From assembly GCA_016790815.1 (NCBI GenBank), contig JAEUOG010000079.1, positions 1-34,584 on the forward strand: a DNA stretch of 34,584 nt. The letters run 5' to 3'. The position numbers and the translations under genes are program-made. The notes under the pieces are model-generated. The model did not search any database, was not told where the DNA came from, and was given only the letters and a program-made list of their open reading frames with translations. Each line of letters opens with the position of its first letter. Within the stretch, counting starts at the first letter, position 1. This document shows positions 23,631-31,485 of the stretch, one piece after another. The DNA comes from Dechloromonas sp. (GTDB lineage Bacteria; Pseudomonadota; Gammaproteobacteria; Burkholderiales; Rhodocyclaceae).

Positions 23631-23903
23631 TCAAGCTTCTGTCCGGCCAAGGGCCAACGATTCAGCGTATTGGCGTTTCTCGCCGGGCGACAGCTGCTTG
23701 ATCCGGTATTCCGCCTTAGAGGCCGATGACCGATCGGGATGGTTTTCATAGCCAAGCAGTCGGAGCGGCGGATGTGAGCGTGTATAGCGGGCACCGGTGC
23801 CTGCGCAGTGGGCGGCGTAGCGATCGGCCACGTCGACCGCGATGCCGGTGTAGATACTGCCGTCGACGCACTCGATCATGTACAGGAACCAGTGCTTGCT
23901 CAT
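23631..23903 (-). CDS. GIY-YIG nuclease-fold protein (YhbQ/UPF0213-like)
   Basis: A 90-residue protein that is almost only a GIY-YIG domain. It contains WFLYMIECVDGSIYTGIAVDVADRY, cut here as strand and helix, then HPPLRLLGYENHPDRSSASKAEYRIKQLSPGEK, likewise two parts. The catalytic-type Arg (DRYAAH) and Glu (KAEYRIK) are present. Small UPF0213 proteins are of uncertain function; YhbQ-type ones have been linked to DNA repair or nuclease activity. Its start overlaps the stop of the upstream small gene by 4 bases. Confidence 0.88.
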   Translation of the reverse strand: MSKHWFLYMIECVDGSIYTGIAVDVADRYAAHCAGTGARYTRSHPPLRLLGYENHPDRSSASKAEYRIKQLSPGEKRQYAESLALGRTEA

Positions 23904-24151
23904 GCTTCGGTAGAACGGGCGAGGGCGAGGCGGATGCGCTCGATGGTCGCCTCGACCGGCGCGTGGCGTGGTACCTCAAGGCCGAGATCGCGGGCGATGG
24001 CATTGACCTTCGCCGGATTGAGCGGAATGCCGCCGCGATCCACCGCCGCAATCAATTGCCGGGCCCGCGCGTAGTCGGAAAGCGGGGCGGGTCGGCTGAA
24101 AAAGAGCGACCATATGCGCGAGAAAAGGCCCGTCGGCCGGCGTGATCCCAT
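23900..24151 (-). CDS. Small protein of unknown function
   Basis: 83 residues from ATG 24151. A longer frame from 24247 would run into the divergent exonuclease gene and has a non-coding look. The N-terminus is basic with a short hydrophobic stretch (LFSRIWSLFF). The rest is a compact helical domain with ARARQLIAAVDRGGIPLNPAK and IARDLGLEVP, then VEATIERIRLALARS. It may bind the membrane surface. I do not recognise the family. It is co-translated with the GIY-YIG gene and starts 32 bp from the divergent exonuclease gene. Confidence 0.65.
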   Translation of the reverse strand: MGSRRPTGLFSRIWSLFFSRPAPLSDYARARQLIAAVDRGGIPLNPAKVNAIARDLGLEVPRHAPVEATIERIRLALARSTEA

Positions 24152-24183
24152 ACACTTGCTTCTGGATAAAAGCTGAAGGATAC

Positions 24184-24897
24184 ATGGATGCTGCTGGCAA
24201 CGAAGATGGAACGGACCCGGAGCGCGCGAACTTGAGCGAAGTGACAATCAGCCGCAGCATGCTCGCTGCAAGTGAGCTGCCAATCTACCACGGCGTCACG
24301 ATGGCCCGAATCAGCCTGGTTGGCGATGCTGCCGTCGTCGAGCGGGCACTCGCCGCCTTACTCGCGGCACCAGCCATCGGTTTCGACACCGAGTCGAAAC
24401 CCACCTTCCTGAAAGGCGAGATTTCCACCGGGCCTCACCTCGTTCAACTGGCTACCGACGAACACGTCTATCTTTTTCCCGTTGTGGTTGCTGCCAACCA
24501 TGATGCGCTGCGGCAGATCCTCGCCGCGCCGAATGTGCTCAAGGTCGGCTTTGGCCTTGGCAACGACCGCAGCGCCCTGCGTTCGCGTTTGGGCATCGAA
24601 CTGGCCAATGTCCTCGACCTTGGCGAAGCCCTGCGCGGACCCGGACATCGCGGCACGGTCGGGGCCAAAGTTGCCGTTGCCCACTACTTCGGCCAGAAAT
24701 TTCAGAAATCGAAAAAGGTAGGCACCAGCAACTGGGCCAGTGTACGTCTCAACGAACGCCAGTTGTTATACGCTGCCAACGACGCGCATGTCGCCCTGCA
24801 GATCTACCGAGCCTGGCTGCGCGACCCGGAACGTCTGGCGAAAGCCGAGCCGCCCAGGGCAATTCAACCACATTCAGGAAACGACCTCCATGGCTGA
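24184..24897 (+). CDS. RNase D-like 3'-5' exonuclease (DEDDy)
   Basis: 237 residues from ATG 24184, which has GAAGGA before it. The single DnaQ/RNase D fold shows IGFDTESKP (the DxE pair), LKVGFGLGNDRSALR (third Asp) and LLYAANDAHVALQIY (YxxxD, the DEDDy signature). It lacks the HRDC domains of full RNase D, so it is a short stand-alone form as in many proteobacteria. It likely trims RNA or DNA 3' ends; the substrate is unknown. It overlaps the YceH-like gene by 8 bases, and the three plus-strand genes to 26427 form one operon. Confidence 0.88.
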   Translation: MDAAGNEDGTDPERANLSEVTISRSMLAASELPIYHGVTMARISLVGDAAVVERALAALLAAPAIGFDTESKPTFLKGEISTGPHLVQLATDEHVYLFPVVVAANHDALRQILAAPNVLKVGFGLGNDRSALRSRLGIELANVLDLGEALRGPGHRGTVGAKVAVAHYFGQKFQKSKKVGTSNWASVRLNERQLLYAANDAHVALQIYRAWLRDPERLAKAEPPRAIQPHSGNDLHG

Positions 24898-25528
24898 ACC
24901 ACTACCCATGCTCTCCTTGCTGGAAACCCGCGTACTCGGCACGCTGGTCGAAAAACAGCGCACTGTGCCTGACACCTATCCGCTCTCGGTCAATGCGCTC
25001 GTGGCCGGCTGTAACCAGAAAACCAGTCGCAACCCGGTCATCGAAGCGAGAGAAAGCGATGTCGTGCAGGCCATCGATGTCCTGAAAGGCCTCTGGCTGG
25101 TCAATGAAATCAGCGGCAGCCGGGTCAGCCGATTCGAACATCGTCTCGAAAAGATACTCGCCATTCCAACCCAAGCCTCGGCCCTGCTCACCGTGCTCAT
25201 GCTGCGGGGGCCGCAAACGGCGGGCGAGTTGCGTCTCAACTGCGAACGCCTGCACCGCTTTGCCGACATTTCGTCGGTTGAAGCCTTCCTCGAAGAACTG
25301 GCGAGCCGGGAGGCGGGCGCCCTGGTCGTCGAGCTGCCACGGCTGCCCGGATCGCGGGAAAACCGCTGGGCGCATCTGCTCAGCGGCCAGCCGGAAATCG
25401 AAACCGCAGCGCCAACGAAATCACCGCACCCGGTTGGCCAGGAAGTCGAGGAGTTGAAGGCGAGGGTGGCTGCGCTTGAAGCAGAGATGGTCGACTTGCG
25501 CCGCCGCTTGGGAGCAATCGGCGCATGA
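24890..25528 (+). CDS. YceH family protein (DUF480)
   Basis: 212 residues from ATG 24890. The DUF480 domain starts LSLLETRVLGTLVEKQRTVP and continues TYPLSVNALVAGCNQKTSRNP, then a second winged-helix part (LLTVLMLRGPQTAGELRLNC). The C-terminus is a coiled coil (VEELKARVAALEAEMVDLRR). YceH proteins have tandem winged-helix domains and unknown function. It overlaps the arginase-like gene by 4 bases and the exonuclease gene by 8. Confidence 0.9.
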   Translation: MAEPLPMLSLLETRVLGTLVEKQRTVPDTYPLSVNALVAGCNQKTSRNPVIEARESDVVQAIDVLKGLWLVNEISGSRVSRFEHRLEKILAIPTQASALLTVLMLRGPQTAGELRLNCERLHRFADISSVEAFLEELASREAGALVVELPRLPGSRENRWAHLLSGQPEIETAAPTKSPHPVGQEVEELKARVAALEAEMVDLRRRLGAIGA

Positions 25529-26427
25529 AGCCTCGCCATCATCGCCCGGTCGAGCGCGTTCGCATCATTGGTGCAGCCAGCGGTATCGGTGCCCAGGATC
25601 AAGCTTGCGAAGATGGCCCGGTCGCTTTCCATCGTTCACAAGCCTGGCATGAACTTGAGCATCATCCGCTGATCGATTGGGGGAAAACACTGTTCGTGCC
25701 GGAGACCGAAGGCGTTTCGGTTGCCGGACGAATCGCCGGCCTGTGCCGTAACCTTGCTGATGAGGTAGTGGTGGCGCTCAATGCGGATGAGTTTCCTGTT
25801 GTTATCGGTGGCGACCATTCCGTTGCCATCGGCACCTGGAGTGGTGTTGCCCGAGCGATGGGCGGACCAATAGGACTGCTTTGGATCGATGCACACCTTG
25901 ATAGTCATACCCCGGAAACCAGCTACTCGGGTGCGATCCACGGCATGCCGCTGGCCTGCCTGCTTGGGCGCGGTGACAAGCGATTGCTGAATATCGGCCT
26001 GACTGGCACGCAGGTCTGCCCCGCACACACTGTCGTCATTGGTCCGCGCAGCTACGAAGCGGAAGAGCTCGAGTTTCTGCAGCGTATGCAGGTGCGCATC
26101 ATCGACAGCGACGAGATTCTTCGTCGAGGATTTGCCCAGTGCCTCGATGAAGCTATCGACATTGTTACCGGTGCGGCGGATGGTTTCGGCATTACGGTGG
26201 ACCTGGACGCCATTGACCCCCAGCTTGCTCCTGGTGTGGGCAGTCCGGAGCCGGATGGCCTGGTTGTTCACGACGTTGTGGAGACCTTGCGAAGGACAGG
26301 CGGCTTGCCAGGGCTGAGGGCGCTGGAAATAGTCGAGTACAACCCGGATCGTGATCGCCATGGGACTACCGCCGGCTTGATTTCTGACCTCATCAGTGAG
26401 TTGTTGCCGCCCGGCAAGGAGCGCTAG
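25525..26427 (+). CDS. Arginase-family (ureohydrolase) enzyme, substrate uncertain
   Basis: A 300-residue ureohydrolase. The manganese ligands are all present: GGDHS (His98), DAHLD (Asp122, His124, Asp126) and TVDLDAIDP (Asp226, Asp228). The proton-shuttle His of arginase is kept (AIHG, His139). The residue equal to Asn130 of rat arginase I, which binds the arginine alpha-carboxylate, is His128 here (DAHLDSHTP against DAHTDINTP). The rest of the loop aligns without gaps. So it has an arginase-like framework with a changed substrate site; arginine, agmatine or another guanidino compound is possible. It is the last gene of the exonuclease-YceH operon. Confidence 0.88.
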   Translation: MKPRHHRPVERVRIIGAASGIGAQDQACEDGPVAFHRSQAWHELEHHPLIDWGKTLFVPETEGVSVAGRIAGLCRNLADEVVVALNADEFPVVIGGDHSVAIGTWSGVARAMGGPIGLLWIDAHLDSHTPETSYSGAIHGMPLACLLGRGDKRLLNIGLTGTQVCPAHTVVIGPRSYEAEELEFLQRMQVRIIDSDEILRRGFAQCLDEAIDIVTGAADGFGITVDLDAIDPQLAPGVGSPEPDGLVVHDVVETLRRTGGLPGLRALEIVEYNPDRDRHGTTAGLISDLISELLPPGKER

Positions 26428-26751
26428 CCGGGAAGAATACGCTCACTACAAAAAACGGCGTTTTTCACATGTGGTAGCATTCCAAGCATGATGTCATATC
26501 GGCGTTCGTGGCTACATATCGTGGGCGGTTTTTGCCACAGCCAATTTTCCTGTGGATGGCTCGCGCCACATTCGCCGGCATGACATGGCAAATGGCCTGT
26601 ACTTTGGTCCGAACTGAATATCGAGAAGCACAACATCGATGATGAATACGTCGCCCCAAGCGGCAGCCCGATTTTGGCCGTGCTTCGCACCCCATATTCA
26701 GGTGACGTGTACCATCCGGGAATCCACTGAAAATCTATTGAAGGTGACGCT
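26428..26751. other. Intergenic stretch with an ORF remnant
   Basis: These 324 bases hold small hairpins at the left: CCCGGC/GCCGGG at 26410-26432 across the stop codon, and AAAAAC/GTTTTT at 26451-26465, which may stop transcription after the arginase-like gene. A protein-like fragment without start codon follows (26584-26730). The ribosome binding site (AAGGTGA) of the EpsD-type gene comes at the end. Confidence 0.45.
26584..26730 (+). pseudogene. Start-less ORF fragment of protein-like composition
   Basis: From the TGA at 26581 to the TGA at 26728 runs an open frame of 48 codons without a start codon. Its translation, including WPVLWSELNIEKHNIDDEY, then VAPSGSPILAVLRTPYSGD and VYHPGIH, has the composition of a real protein. 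It ends 21 bp before the EpsD-type start. It may be the tail of a decayed gene, but chance cannot be excluded. I recognise no family. Confidence 0.25.
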
Positions 26752-27639
26752 GTGAAAAAGCTCAATACGATCTCCGCTGTTGTTTTGTCCACCCTGGTGC
26801 TGGGTGCCTGCGGCGAACGCACGCCGGAGAAGAGTGCCACCGCCCAGGTTGCAGCAAAAGTAAACGGCGGTGAAGTTTCCGTTCCACAGGTCAATTCCGT
26901 TCTGCAGCGCACTCCCAACATCCCTGCCGACAAGGCTGATGCTGCCAGGCGCCAGGTGCTGGAAAGCCTCATCGATCAGGAATTGGCTGTCCAGCAGGCC
27001 GTGGAGTCCAAGCTCGATCGCATGCCGAACGTCGTTCAGGCTATTGAAAGTGCGCGCCGCGAAATACTGGCGCGTGCCTTTATCGAACAGAAGGTGTCCA
27101 AGGAAGGCAAGCCTTCTGCAGAGGAAGTCACCAAGTTCTACGGCGAACATCCCGAACTCTTCGCCAATCGCAAGATCTACCGCCTCGAAGAAGTGGCTTT
27201 TGCAGCTACGCCGGAAATTATCGCTGACGTGAAGGCGCAGTTGGGCAGTGGCAAATCGGTAGCCGATACCGTAAACGATCTTAAGGCCAGGGGGGTCGAA
27301 GTCACCGGTGGGATCAGCGTCAAGGCGGCCGAGCAACTGGCCCTCGACCTGCTGCCGCGTCTGGCGCAAGCCAAGGACGGTCAGGTACAGATGCTCGACA
27401 ATCAGGGGCGTGCCGTCATCGTCACCGTGCTTGCCAGCAAATCAGAGCCAATGGATGAAGCCAAGGCCAAGCCCTTTATCGAGAACTTCATCAGCAACAA
27501 GCAAAAAACCGATATGGCCCGCAGTGCCATAAAAGCGCTGCGCGAGAAGGCCAAAATCGAATATGCCGGAGAGTTTGCAGCCGCCGCGCCGGCCGTCGCT
27601 GCCGATGCGGCCGTCAACAAAGGTGCTGCCGGGAAGTAG
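26752..27639 (+). CDS. EpsD-type peptidyl-prolyl isomerase lipoprotein
   Basis: A 295-residue lipoprotein from GTG 26752 (AAGGTGA upstream). The signal peptide ends in the lipobox VLGAC with Cys20. The SurA-like N-terminal chaperone part has NGGEVSVPQVNSVLQRTP and RRQVLESLIDQELAVQQAV. The PpiC-like domain (about 120-225) includes FYGEHPELFANRKIYRLEEV. EpsD proteins occur in exopolysaccharide clusters of betaproteobacteria and methylotrophs, and are thought to help fold or place envelope export components. It is next to the rml genes but without epsE/F/G-type partners in the window. The C-terminus is a low-complexity Ala-rich tail. Confidence 0.82.
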   Translation: MKKLNTISAVVLSTLVLGACGERTPEKSATAQVAAKVNGGEVSVPQVNSVLQRTPNIPADKADAARRQVLESLIDQELAVQQAVESKLDRMPNVVQAIESARREILARAFIEQKVSKEGKPSAEEVTKFYGEHPELFANRKIYRLEEVAFAATPEIIADVKAQLGSGKSVADTVNDLKARGVEVTGGISVKAAEQLALDLLPRLAQAKDGQVQMLDNQGRAVIVTVLASKSEPMDEAKAKPFIENFISNKQKTDMARSAIKALREKAKIEYAGEFAAAAPAVAADAAVNKGAAGK

Positions 27640-27975
27640 CTCGGAGTGGGCGGTTTCAGAAGCCAGCTTGGCGAATTTGCCCTGATATTCGTAATTGCCT
27701 GATGGCGGATGGCTTTCTGGAACGCTGGCCATCGCTATTGAGACAGCAAAGACTAAAAGCGTGCTGCCATCCGCAGTGAAATCGTGCCAGCGGGAGCGTG
27801 ATAGCGCTCCTGTTGCAGAAAACGAGCCTGCGGGTTTCCTTACAGAAGCGCCGTTACCTTGAGCCCGGAGGCATCACTCAATTGGAACCGTCCTGTCGTG
27901 GTCTGCGGCAGAATCGGGTGAATGATTGAGGCTTGTGAGAAAATCGGTCCGGGCATGCTTATCGATGGAGTACAC
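27640..27975. other. Intergenic stretch before rmlB
   Basis: A 336-bp gap. It holds one hairpin, GGAGCG (27793-27798) with CGCTCC (27805-27810) and a six-base loop, without a T-run. At the end is the rmlB ribosome binding site GGAG, five bases before ATG 27976. I see no gene and no clear promoter boxes, although the rml operon promoter should lie here. Confidence 0.4.
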
Positions 27976-29034
27976 ATGATTCTGGTTACAGGCGCGGCAG
28001 GTTTCATTGGCAGTAATTTTGTTCTCGACTGGCTGGCTCAGTCCGATGAGCCGGTCATCAACCTCGATGACCTGACCTACGCTGGCAATCTGGAAAACCT
28101 CGCGTCGCTCGATGGCGATGCGCGGCATATCTTCGTCAAGGGCAGCATCGGCGACTTCGATCTGGTGTCGAAGTTGCTGGCCGAACACAAGCCGCGGACG
28201 GTGGTCAATTTTGCGGCCGAATCGCACGTCGACCGCAGCATTCATGGCCCTGAAGATTTTATCCAGACCAATATCGTCGGCACCTTTCGTCTGCTCGAAG
28301 CAGTCCGGGCCTACTACGGTCAACTCGACAAACCGGCCCAAAATGAATTCCGGTTTCTCCATGTGTCAACCGACGAAGTCTACGGTTCTCTGGCCAAGGA
28401 TGATCCGGCCTTCACCGAAACCCACCAGTACGAACCGAACAGCCCGTACTCTGCGAGCAAGGCCGCTTCGGACCATCTGGTCCGCGCCTACCACCACACC
28501 TATGGCCTGCCGGTGCTGACCACCAACTGCTCCAACAACTACGGCCCCTACCACTTCCCGGAAAAGCTTATTCCGCTCGTCATCCACAACGCGCTGGCAG
28601 GCAAGCCGCTGCCCATCTACGGCGACGGCCAGCAGATTCGCGACTGGCTGTACGTGAAGGACCATTGCTCGGCGATTCGCCGCGTGCTCGAAGCCGGGCG
28701 TCTTGGCGAAACGTATAACGTCGGCGGCTGGAACGAGAAGCCGAACCTTGAAGTGGTGCATACCCTGTGCGCCATTCTCGACGAACTGAGCCCGCGCGCC
28801 GATGGCAAGCCGTACAAGGAACAGATCACCTACGTTACGGATCGCCCCGGGCATGACCGTCGTTATGCCATTGACGCCACCAAGATCGAACGCGAACTCG
28901 GCTGGAAGCCGGCTGAAACTTTCGAGACCGGCATACGCAAAACGGTGCAGTGGTATCTCGATAACCAGGCCTGGGTGGCCAATGTGACCAGCGGCGCTTA
29001 CCAGAACTGGGTCGGCAAACAGTACAGCGCCTGA
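27976..29034 (+). CDS. rmlB: dTDP-glucose 4,6-dehydratase
   Basis: 352 residues from ATG 27976 (GGAG at five bases). A start at 27922 would place 18 unmatched residues before the NAD motif. The extended SDR fold has GAAGFIG (residues 6-12). The catalytic STDEVYG holds Thr132, Asp133 and Glu134, and YSASK holds Tyr158 and Lys162. It also has [18 protein letters not shown]. It turns dTDP-glucose into dTDP-4-keto-6-deoxyglucose, step 2 of dTDP-L-rhamnose synthesis. First of the rmlBDAC operon. Confidence 0.97.
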   Translation: MILVTGAAGFIGSNFVLDWLAQSDEPVINLDDLTYAGNLENLASLDGDARHIFVKGSIGDFDLVSKLLAEHKPRTVVNFAAESHVDRSIHGPEDFIQTNIVGTFRLLEAVRAYYGQLDKPAQNEFRFLHVSTDEVYGSLAKDDPAFTETHQYEPNSPYSASKAASDHLVRAYHHTYGLPVLTTNCSNNYGPYHFPEKLIPLVIHNALAGKPLPIYGDGQQIRDWLYVKDHCSAIRRVLEAGRLGETYNVGGWNEKPNLEVVHTLCAILDELSPRADGKPYKEQITYVTDRPGHDRRYAIDATKIERELGWKPAETFETGIRKTVQWYLDNQAWVANVTSGAYQNWVGKQYSA

Positions 29035-29036
29035 TC

Positions 29037-29924
29037 ATGAAAATTCTTCTGACAGGCAGCAACGGCCAGGTTGGCTTCGAGTTGCAGCGCGCCCTGGCGC
29101 CGCTCGGCGAGGTGGTTGCGGTGGATCTGGCGGACTGCGATCTGTCCAGCCCAGACGCCATCCGTCGACTGGTGGCCGAGGTCAAGCCGCAGGTGATCAT
29201 CAATCCGGCGGCCTACACGGCTGTGGACAAGGCGGAAGCCGAGCCGGCGCTGGCCCGGGCCATCAACGGCACGGCGCCGGGCGTCTTCGGTGAGGAAGCG
29301 GCCCGTCTTGGCGCGCTGGTCATTCATTACTCGACGGACTATGTTTTCGACGGCAGCAAGTCCGGGGCTTATCTGGAAAGCGATGCGCCCAACCCGCAAA
29401 GCGTTTATGGCCAGACCAAGCTGGCCGGTGAGCAGGCTTTGCAGGCGAGCGGGGCGGATTGCCTGATCTTTCGCACGAGTTGGGTGTTTGGCGCGCACGG
29501 CGCCAATTTTGCCAAGACCATGCTGCGTCTGGCTGCCGAGCGCGATGGCTTGAAGATCGTCGCCGACCAGTTTGGTGCGCCGACTTCGGCTGCGCTGCTG
29601 GCTGACGTGACGGCGCAGGTGCTCGGGCGCTACCAGCGCGAGGGCAGGGTGGGCTTCCCGTTCGGGCTTTATCACCTGGTCGCCAGTGGTTGCACGACGT
29701 GGCACGAATATGCGCAGACGGTGGTGCGCGCTGCGTTGGCGGCTGGCAAGCCGCTCAAGCTGACGGCCGACGAGATACTGCCGATCACCACCGCAGATTA
29801 CCCGCTGCCGGCGCCCCGGCCGAGCAATTCCCGGCTCGACACGAGCCGCCTGCGCCAGACCTTCGGGCTGGAACTGCCAGATTGGCACAGCGGGCTGGAC
29901 CATGTGCTGCAACAAATTCTTTGA
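29037..29924 (+). CDS. rmlD: dTDP-4-dehydrorhamnose reductase
   Basis: A 295-residue SDR reductase. The nucleotide motif is GSNGQVG (residues 7-13). The active region is YSTDYVFDGSKSGAY, and YGQTK has Tyr124 and Lys128. It reduces dTDP-4-dehydro-L-rhamnose to dTDP-L-rhamnose with NAD(P)H, the last step of the pathway. It starts two bases after the rmlB stop. Confidence 0.96.
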   Translation: MKILLTGSNGQVGFELQRALAPLGEVVAVDLADCDLSSPDAIRRLVAEVKPQVIINPAAYTAVDKAEAEPALARAINGTAPGVFGEEAARLGALVIHYSTDYVFDGSKSGAYLESDAPNPQSVYGQTKLAGEQALQASGADCLIFRTSWVFGAHGANFAKTMLRLAAERDGLKIVADQFGAPTSAALLADVTAQVLGRYQREGRVGFPFGLYHLVASGCTTWHEYAQTVVRAALAAGKPLKLTADEILPITTADYPLPAPRPSNSRLDTSRLRQTFGLELPDWHSGLDHVLQQIL

Positions 29925-29938
29925 TTTGAGGACTTCTC

Positions 29939-30817
29939 ATGCGTAAAGGCATCATCCTGGCCGGCGGTTCCGGTACCCGTCTCTACCCGGTCACCCTGGC
30001 CGTCTCCAAGCAGCTGCTCCCGATCCACGACAAGCCGATGATCTACTATCCGCTGACGACGCTGATGCTGGCAGGGATTCGCGACATCCTGATCATCTCG
30101 ACGCCGCAGGACACGCCGCGCTTTCAGCAGTTGCTCGGCGACGGCAGCCAGTGGGGCCTCAACCTCGAATACGCCATTCAGCCCAGCCCGGACGGCCTGG
30201 CCCAGGCTTTCATCATCGGTCGTGACTTTGTCGGCAATGGCGACAGCGCGCTGGTGCTTGGCGACAACATTTTCTATGGCCATGAATTCGCCAACGATCT
30301 CGGTGAAGCCGGTGCCCAGATCAGCGGTGCCACAGTCTTCGCTTACCACGTGCATGACCCCGAGCGTTACGGCGTGGTCGAGTTCGATGCCGCCGGGCAG
30401 GCGATCAGCCTGGAAGAAAAGCCGAAGGTGCCGAAGTCGAATTACGCAGTGACTGGCCTTTATTTCTACGATAACCAGGTTCTTGATATCGCCCGCGACC
30501 TCAAGCCGTCGCCACGTGGCGAGCTGGAAATCACCGACGTCAATCGCATCTATCTCGAACGCCAGCAGTTGAACGTGCAGGTCATGGGCCGCGGCCACGC
30601 CTGGCTGGATACCGGCACGCATGAAAGCCTGCTCGACGCCAGCCAGTTCATCGCCACCATCGAAAAGCGCCAGGGTCTCAAGGTTGCCTGTCCGGAAGAG
30701 ATTGCATTTCGCAAGCAGTGGATTGACGGCGGCCAACTCGAAAAGCTCGCCCAGCCGATGATCAAGAACCTTTACGGCCAATATCTGATGAGCGTGCTCA
30801 AGGAAAGAGTGTTCTGA
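29939..30817 (+). CDS. rmlA: Glucose-1-phosphate thymidylyltransferase
   Basis: A 292-residue nucleotidyltransferase. The signature [16 protein letters not shown] (residues 4-19) is followed by [17 protein letters not shown], and later by [11 protein letters not shown] and [20 protein letters not shown]. It makes dTDP-glucose from dTTP and glucose-1-phosphate, the first and feedback-controlled step of rhamnose synthesis. GAGGA is the ribosome binding site. Its stop overlaps the rmlC start by one base (TGATG). Confidence 0.97.
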   Translation: MRKGIILAGGSGTRLYPVTLAVSKQLLPIHDKPMIYYPLTTLMLAGIRDILIISTPQDTPRFQQLLGDGSQWGLNLEYAIQPSPDGLAQAFIIGRDFVGNGDSALVLGDNIFYGHEFANDLGEAGAQISGATVFAYHVHDPERYGVVEFDAAGQAISLEEKPKVPKSNYAVTGLYFYDNQVLDIARDLKPSPRGELEITDVNRIYLERQQLNVQVMGRGHAWLDTGTHESLLDASQFIATIEKRQGLKVACPEEIAFRKQWIDGGQLEKLAQPMIKNLYGQYLMSVLKERVF

Positions 30818-31359
30818 TGCGCGCGATTCCCACGGCCATTCCGGACGTCATTGCGCTTTACCCCAAGGTGTTCGGCGACGACCGCGGCTTTTTCTATGAG
30901 AGCTACAACCAGAAGGTCTTTCAGGAGGCTACGGGGCTGGACGTGACCTTTGTTCAGGACAACCATTCCAAATCCGCACGCAACGTCCTGCGCGGCCTGC
31001 ACTATCAGGTGAAGCAACCGCAGGGCAAGCTGGTTCGCGTCGTGCAGGGCGCGGTTTTCGATGTTGCGGTCGACATCCGAAAAGAGTCGAAAACGTACGG
31101 GCACTGGGTTGGCGAGATACTCTCGGCGGAAAACAAACGCCAACTGTGGATTCCACCCGGTCTGGCGCACGGTTTTGTCGTACTCTCCGAAACGGCCGAA
31201 TTTCTCTACAAGACCACTGACTACTACGCCCCAGCGCATGAGCGTTGCATCGCCTGGAATGATCCGGATCTGGCGATCGACTGGCAATTTGACGGCGAAC
31301 CGCTGCTGTCGGCCAAGGATGCCGCAGGGCAACGGTTTCGGGATGCCCTGGAGGAGTAA
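30817..31359 (+). CDS. rmlC: dTDP-4-dehydrorhamnose 3,5-epimerase
   Basis: A 180-residue cupin of RmlC size. The catalytic region is ARNVLRGLHYQ (His62). GKLVRVVQGAVFDVAVDIR is the core barrel, and LWIPPGLAHGFVVLS and EFLYKTTDYYAP carry the other active-site and substrate residues (Tyr131 likely catalytic). It epimerises C3 and C5 of the keto sugar. Fourth gene of rmlBDAC; a gap of 126 bp separates it from manC. Confidence 0.96.
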   Translation: MRAIPTAIPDVIALYPKVFGDDRGFFYESYNQKVFQEATGLDVTFVQDNHSKSARNVLRGLHYQVKQPQGKLVRVVQGAVFDVAVDIRKESKTYGHWVGEILSAENKRQLWIPPGLAHGFVVLSETAEFLYKTTDYYAPAHERCIAWNDPDLAIDWQFDGEPLLSAKDAAGQRFRDALEE

Positions 31360-31442
31360 CGGCGTCAGCGTTTCTGGCGTGTCGGCGAGTCTGGCGGGCG
31401 CGATCCGGTACCGATTCCGCTATCATATTCAGGCTAAATTAC

Positions 31443-31452
31443 CGGTTAACCG
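31443..31452. promoter_or_regulatory. Palindrome upstream of manC
   Basis: CGGTTAACCG is a perfect 10-bp palindrome, 33 bp upstream of the manC ATG. It lies just after an AT-rich stretch with -10-like TATCAT and TAAATT. It may be an operator for manC, but no factor is named. Confidence 0.3.
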
Positions 31453-31485
31453 TAGCAATCAACGTTTAGATAGGTTTGGATTTTC

